Assembly: GCA_016930435.1 (NCBI GenBank)
Contig: JAFGGQ010000110.1
Coordinates: 1-32,233 of the forward strand
Source of the DNA: a bacterium
GTDB lineage: Bacteria > UBP14 > UBA6098 > JAFGQG01
Direction: 5' to 3'
DNA: 32,233 nt
Position 1 is the first letter of the stretch, and each line of letters opens with the position of its first letter. The position numbers were made by a program, and so were the translations under genes. This document shows positions 29,709 through 32,233 of this stretch, piece after piece. The notes beneath the pieces are model-generated. The model ran no database searches. It saw only the letters and a program-made list of their open reading frames with translations, and was not told the origin of the DNA.

Positions 29709-32233
29709 CTAATTCGCGCTATAAGCGATCATCACCCAGTCACTGCCATTCCACATAAGCATCAGAGTTTCATTATTTCTAATAGTAATATCATTGTTAT
29801 TGTCTAATTCAACATTACTGGCAGGTTGGTTATTTTGATCTCTAATGCTTACAAAATTTGCATCGCTATTTCCCACGAGGATGAGGATCTGGCCGGTGTA
29901 ACTTCCGTCGGCGATTGCCGCGGAAACGCCTGCGCTGCCCAGTGTTACCGGTCCGGCGGCTCCTGCAATCAGGATGTGTGATGAACCGGGGGTCAGTGTG
30001 GCGTTAGCGGCTAATGCGGTCTGGGTTGTTTGCTGCAGGGCGAAGAGTTCACCAATGCTAATGTCGCCATCTACGAGCAGGTTATTGTCACCGGGATCCG
30101 AATCCCCGCCGATATGCACACCGCCATTAACGGCCAGCGCGGCACCGGGAGTTGAGGTGCCAATACCTACATCGCCATCGGCCTGGATACGCAGCCGCTC
30201 TATATCGTGAGTAGCAAGAATAAGATCGCTTTCCTGGAATGTCCCGATCCCCAAATTTCTGGGGCCGCCTCCACCAAGGGTATTTGTGAATATATAGGCA
30301 GTCGTATTCCGGGTTTGACCGAACAGCAAAGCATTATTATTATCACCGGGCATGGAGAAAGCCAGGTAATCGTCATTAGGCGAGAACACTGCAAAGCGAA
30401 AATCCGCTGAGATGCCGGTGCTATTGTTCCTCATTTCCACTCCGGCAAAGCCATTGACATTGTCAGCGATGAGGAGAGTGGGCTGTACCATCTCCGGCGC
30501 GCCGTACCCGCCGAGGTCCAGCAGCGCATTAGGACTGGTAGTACCGATACCGACAGCGCCATCAGGCTGGATATGGAAGATCCCATCCTGCGCTTGAGTA
30601 AGCCCGATATGGAAGTCTGAATTACCCGCCGTGGCAAGGTTCCGTACACCGATATACCAATCTTCGGATTGTCCCTGGATCTGGATGAATTCATCGGTGC
30701 CGTCATAATCCGTAGATCCGCCGCCGAATAGGGCGTCGCCGCGCACTTCCAGGTTCTGGGCGGGTGCATCGGTTCCGATACCCAGGTTGCCATCAATTAT
30801 CACATCGCCACCGGTCTCTACTATGAGGGAGTTGTAACCGAACTTGATTGGATTATCGCTTTCGAAGCGTGTAGTATCGCCATCATCATAGATAATGAAG
30901 CTATCGGCGCAGGTGGCGTCTCGGCCGATGATCCGTTCGCCGCATTCAAGAAGCAGTGAGCCTTCAATGCCTCCCGCGAGAGCAGCGTAGTTGGCGGAAT
31001 CGGCGAATAAGGCGTATAAAGCGCTGTCCGCATCAGCGGCATGAGCAGCATCAAGGGCATAGCCTGAATTATCGGCCCAATCAGCGCTGTCGGCCTGAAA
31101 AGCGAACCAGGCATAAGCTACAGTATCGGTACTTTGGTAATAAAAACCCAGCGTATCCCAGTCGAGGCAGGCATTTACGCTGTCGCAGGGTATGCGCCAT
31201 ACAAAGTTAGCGGTATCCGCATAAACCGCATAACCCGCCGAATCGGCCCAGTTCACGCTGTCAACATTGCCCCAGTAAACCTGACTGCCATCGGACAGCA
31301 GAGCGTCACCCGCATTGCCCAGGCTGAAACCGTCATGCAGTCCGGCATTAAGAACTATATCATCCATAAAGGTATGAACGCCATTATTGGTGTAACCAAG
31401 CAGGGCGGAACCGGTAACATTCCCGCCGGCATAATCCGCGGTATAGGTTACTGCCGAACCGCAGGTCACATCCCCAAGAACAAAGAGGTTCTGAAGCGAA
31501 TTGGGGGTAAGAGGAGTCGCCCCGTTGTTAAGGTCGGCAGAGGGTCCACCACCGAAGTTCAGAAAATAGCAGGTAGAAGCGGTGAAGAAGCCTCCAACTG
31601 ATTGGATGATGGGGCCTCCAGGATTCGTACCCTCCACGCTTACCGAACTCAGAACAAGCTGACCGCCGCTCTGGAATACCGCAAGATTGCCGGGAACGAT
31701 TGACCGGATAGTGCCGTTGACCAGCGATACCTGCCCTGAGTTCACACTCAGAGAAGGAGCAGATCCGGTAGATTCCCAGATCGTCAGATTATAGCCCTGA
31801 AGATCACCATTGGCTACTATGGGGGCATAACTGTGAACATCTATCAGGCTGGAGGTGCCATTCAAGATCAGAACATCCTGAAGCGTAACATCCTGCAATT
31901 GCTGGTTGCCGCCGCTCATGGTTATCGCGCCGTTGATCACGGTCTTTCCGATACCGTTTCCGTAGAGGCTGACCCGAGCAGGTACCACGAAGCTCTCGTT
32001 AAAGGTACCGGCAGCTACCCAGATTTTGTCTCCGGGAACTGCGGCGGCACAGGCCTGGCTAATCGTCTGAAAAGGATTGGTGATGGAACCGTCACGAACC
32101 CCCGTTACCGGTTTGGTGGGCATAACGAAGAGTATGCTTTCGATATACTCGGAGGGAATATTGCTGATATCGCTCCAGTCAACCGCACCGGCCGAATCGG
32201 CGAATAAGGCGTATAAAGCGCTGTCCGCATCGG
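29709..32233 (-). CDS. Large repetitive surface protein (beta-helix plus tail-fibre-like repeats), 5' end beyond window
   Basis: A minus-strand frame open from the right edge to the stop at 29709; an internal ATG at 32123 is not the true start because the frame continues upstream (DADSALYALFADSAG...DWSDISNIPSEYIESILFVMP). At least 840 residues are visible. After that repeat comes a right-handed beta-helix opening (GSITNPFQTISQACAAAVPGD, then WVAAGTFNESFVVPARVSLYGNG). Then come ADSA/YADTANF-type repeats (WADSAGYAVYADTANFVW, DADSALYALFADSANYA). A region rich in NLGIGTDAP/VGIGTTSP turns, typical of tail fibres and S74-type surface proteins, follows. The C-terminus is VELDNNNDITIRNNETLMLMWNGSDWVMIAYSAN. 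I see no S74 peptidase His/Ser pair and no PNPFN domain, so its export route is unclear. Likely an adhesin or fibre; it ends at a strong terminator. Confidence 0.82.
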   Translation of the reverse strand, partial: DADSALYALFADSAGAVDWSDISNIPSEYIESILFVMPTKPVTGVRDGSITNPFQTISQACAAAVPGDKIWVAAGTFNESFVVPARVSLYGNGIGKTVINGAITMSGGNQQLQDVTLQDVLILNGTSSLIDVHSYAPIVANGDLQGYNLTIWESTGSAPSLSVNSGQVSLVNGTIRSIVPGNLAVFQSGGQLVLSSVSVEGTNPGGPIIQSVGGFFTASTCYFLNFGGGPSADLNNGATPLTPNSLQNLFVLGDVTCGSAVTYTADYAGGNVTGSALLGYTNNGVHTFMDDIVLNAGLHDGFSLGNAGDALLSDGSQVYWGNVDSVNWADSAGYAVYADTANFVWRIPCDSVNACLDWDTLGFYYQSTDTVAYAWFAFQADSADWADNSGYALDAAHAADADSALYALFADSANYAALAGGIEGSLLLECGERIIGRDATCADSFIIYDDGDTTRFESDNPIKFGYNSLIVETGGDVIIDGNLGIGTDAPAQNLEVRGDALFGGGSTDYDGTDEFIQIQGQSEDWYIGVRNLATAGNSDFHIGLTQAQDGIFHIQPDGAVGIGTTSPNALLDLGGYGAPEMVQPTLLIADNVNGFAGVEMRNNSTGISADFRFAVFSPNDDYLAFSMPGDNNNALLFGQTRNTTAYIFTNTLGGGGPRNLGIGTFQESDLILATHDIERLRIQADGDVGIGTSTPGAALAVNGGVHIGGDSDPGDNNLLVDGDISIGELFALQQTTQTALAANATLTPGSSHILIAGAAGPVTLGSAGVSAAIADGSYTGQILILVGNSDANFVSIRDQNNQPASNVELDNNNDITIRNNETLMLMWNGSDWVMIAYSAN
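30997..31034. repeat. 38-bp direct repeat, copy 1 (inside the surface-protein gene)
   Basis: Identical at all 38 positions to 32194-32231, 1197 bases (399 codons) away and in the same frame. It encodes the ADSALYALFADS-type unit. The identity suggests recent duplication or gene conversion within the gene. Confidence 0.9.
32194..32231. repeat. 38-bp direct repeat, copy 2
   Basis: Second copy of the 38-base repeat, ending two bases before the window edge, so further copies may lie beyond it. Confidence 0.9.

Noticed and set aside
1-32233. CRISPR arrays, tRNA or rRNA genes, transposases, integrases, toxin–antitoxin pairs
   Set aside because: Looked for on both strands by eye; no regularly spaced repeats, cloverleaf, conserved rRNA stretches or such protein motifs were recognised.

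Overview
The window looks like a chromosomal segment from an uncultured, Gram-negative bacterium of the FCB/Calditrichota–Marinimicrobia–KSB1 kind. The evidence is C-terminal PNPFN-type (Por/T9SS) sorting domains on three secreted proteins, a TonB-dependent receptor with a carboxypeptidase-like plug extension, secreted FG-GAP, beta-helix and Asp-box proteins, and an L-lysine 6-transaminase. The phylum is an inference from gene style; there is no rRNA in the window. No tRNA, rRNA, CRISPR array, transposase or phage integrase was seen.

Layout. (1) 1-2869, minus strand, strikingly AT-rich: three secreted surface proteins, the first frameshifted and cut by the window edge. (2) 2870-3690: an AT-rich, palindrome-rich spacer with one signal-peptide-like mini-ORF. 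(3) 3691-6071, plus: histidine phosphatase, L-lysine 6-transaminase and cupin. (4) 6187-14478, minus: ABC exporter, VWA membrane protein, a giant enolase fusion, DivIC/FtsB and a DUF502 membrane protein, tightly packed. (5) 14651-16609, plus: secreted FG-GAP repeat protein. (6) 16827-19388, minus: mazG, purD, purE. (7) 19575-26379, minus: a spermidine-synthase-like polytopic membrane protein, a lipoprotein MEMO1-AMMECR1 fusion, a small lipoprotein, a TonB receptor and ribosomal protein L31, with a perfect-consensus promoter in front. (8) 26522-27526, plus: galT. (9) 27536-29548, minus: ECF-like sigma factor and double zinc-finger anti-sigma factor. (10) 29709 to the right edge, minus: a large repetitive tail-fibre/beta-helix-like surface protein ending in a strong intrinsic terminator.

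The outstanding item is the 942-residue protein at 7222-10050. It carries an N-terminal membrane domain with an HExxH (M50-like) site. A complete enolase follows with its two domains in swapped order: the TIM barrel first (about residues 255-570), then the capping domain (about 596-805). Every catalytic and metal-binding residue I can align is present, at canonical spacing in the second half of the barrel. The gene sits directly upstream of divIC/ftsB, the classic eno neighbourhood. I read it as a circularly permuted, membrane-anchored enolase fused to a peptidase-like domain, occupying the normal eno locus.

Six putative sigma-70-type promoters with a 16-bp spacer can be picked out, one of them a perfect TTGACA/TATAAT. 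Together with the secreted and envelope genes they suggest an organism with conventional housekeeping promoters and a strong investment in surface proteins.
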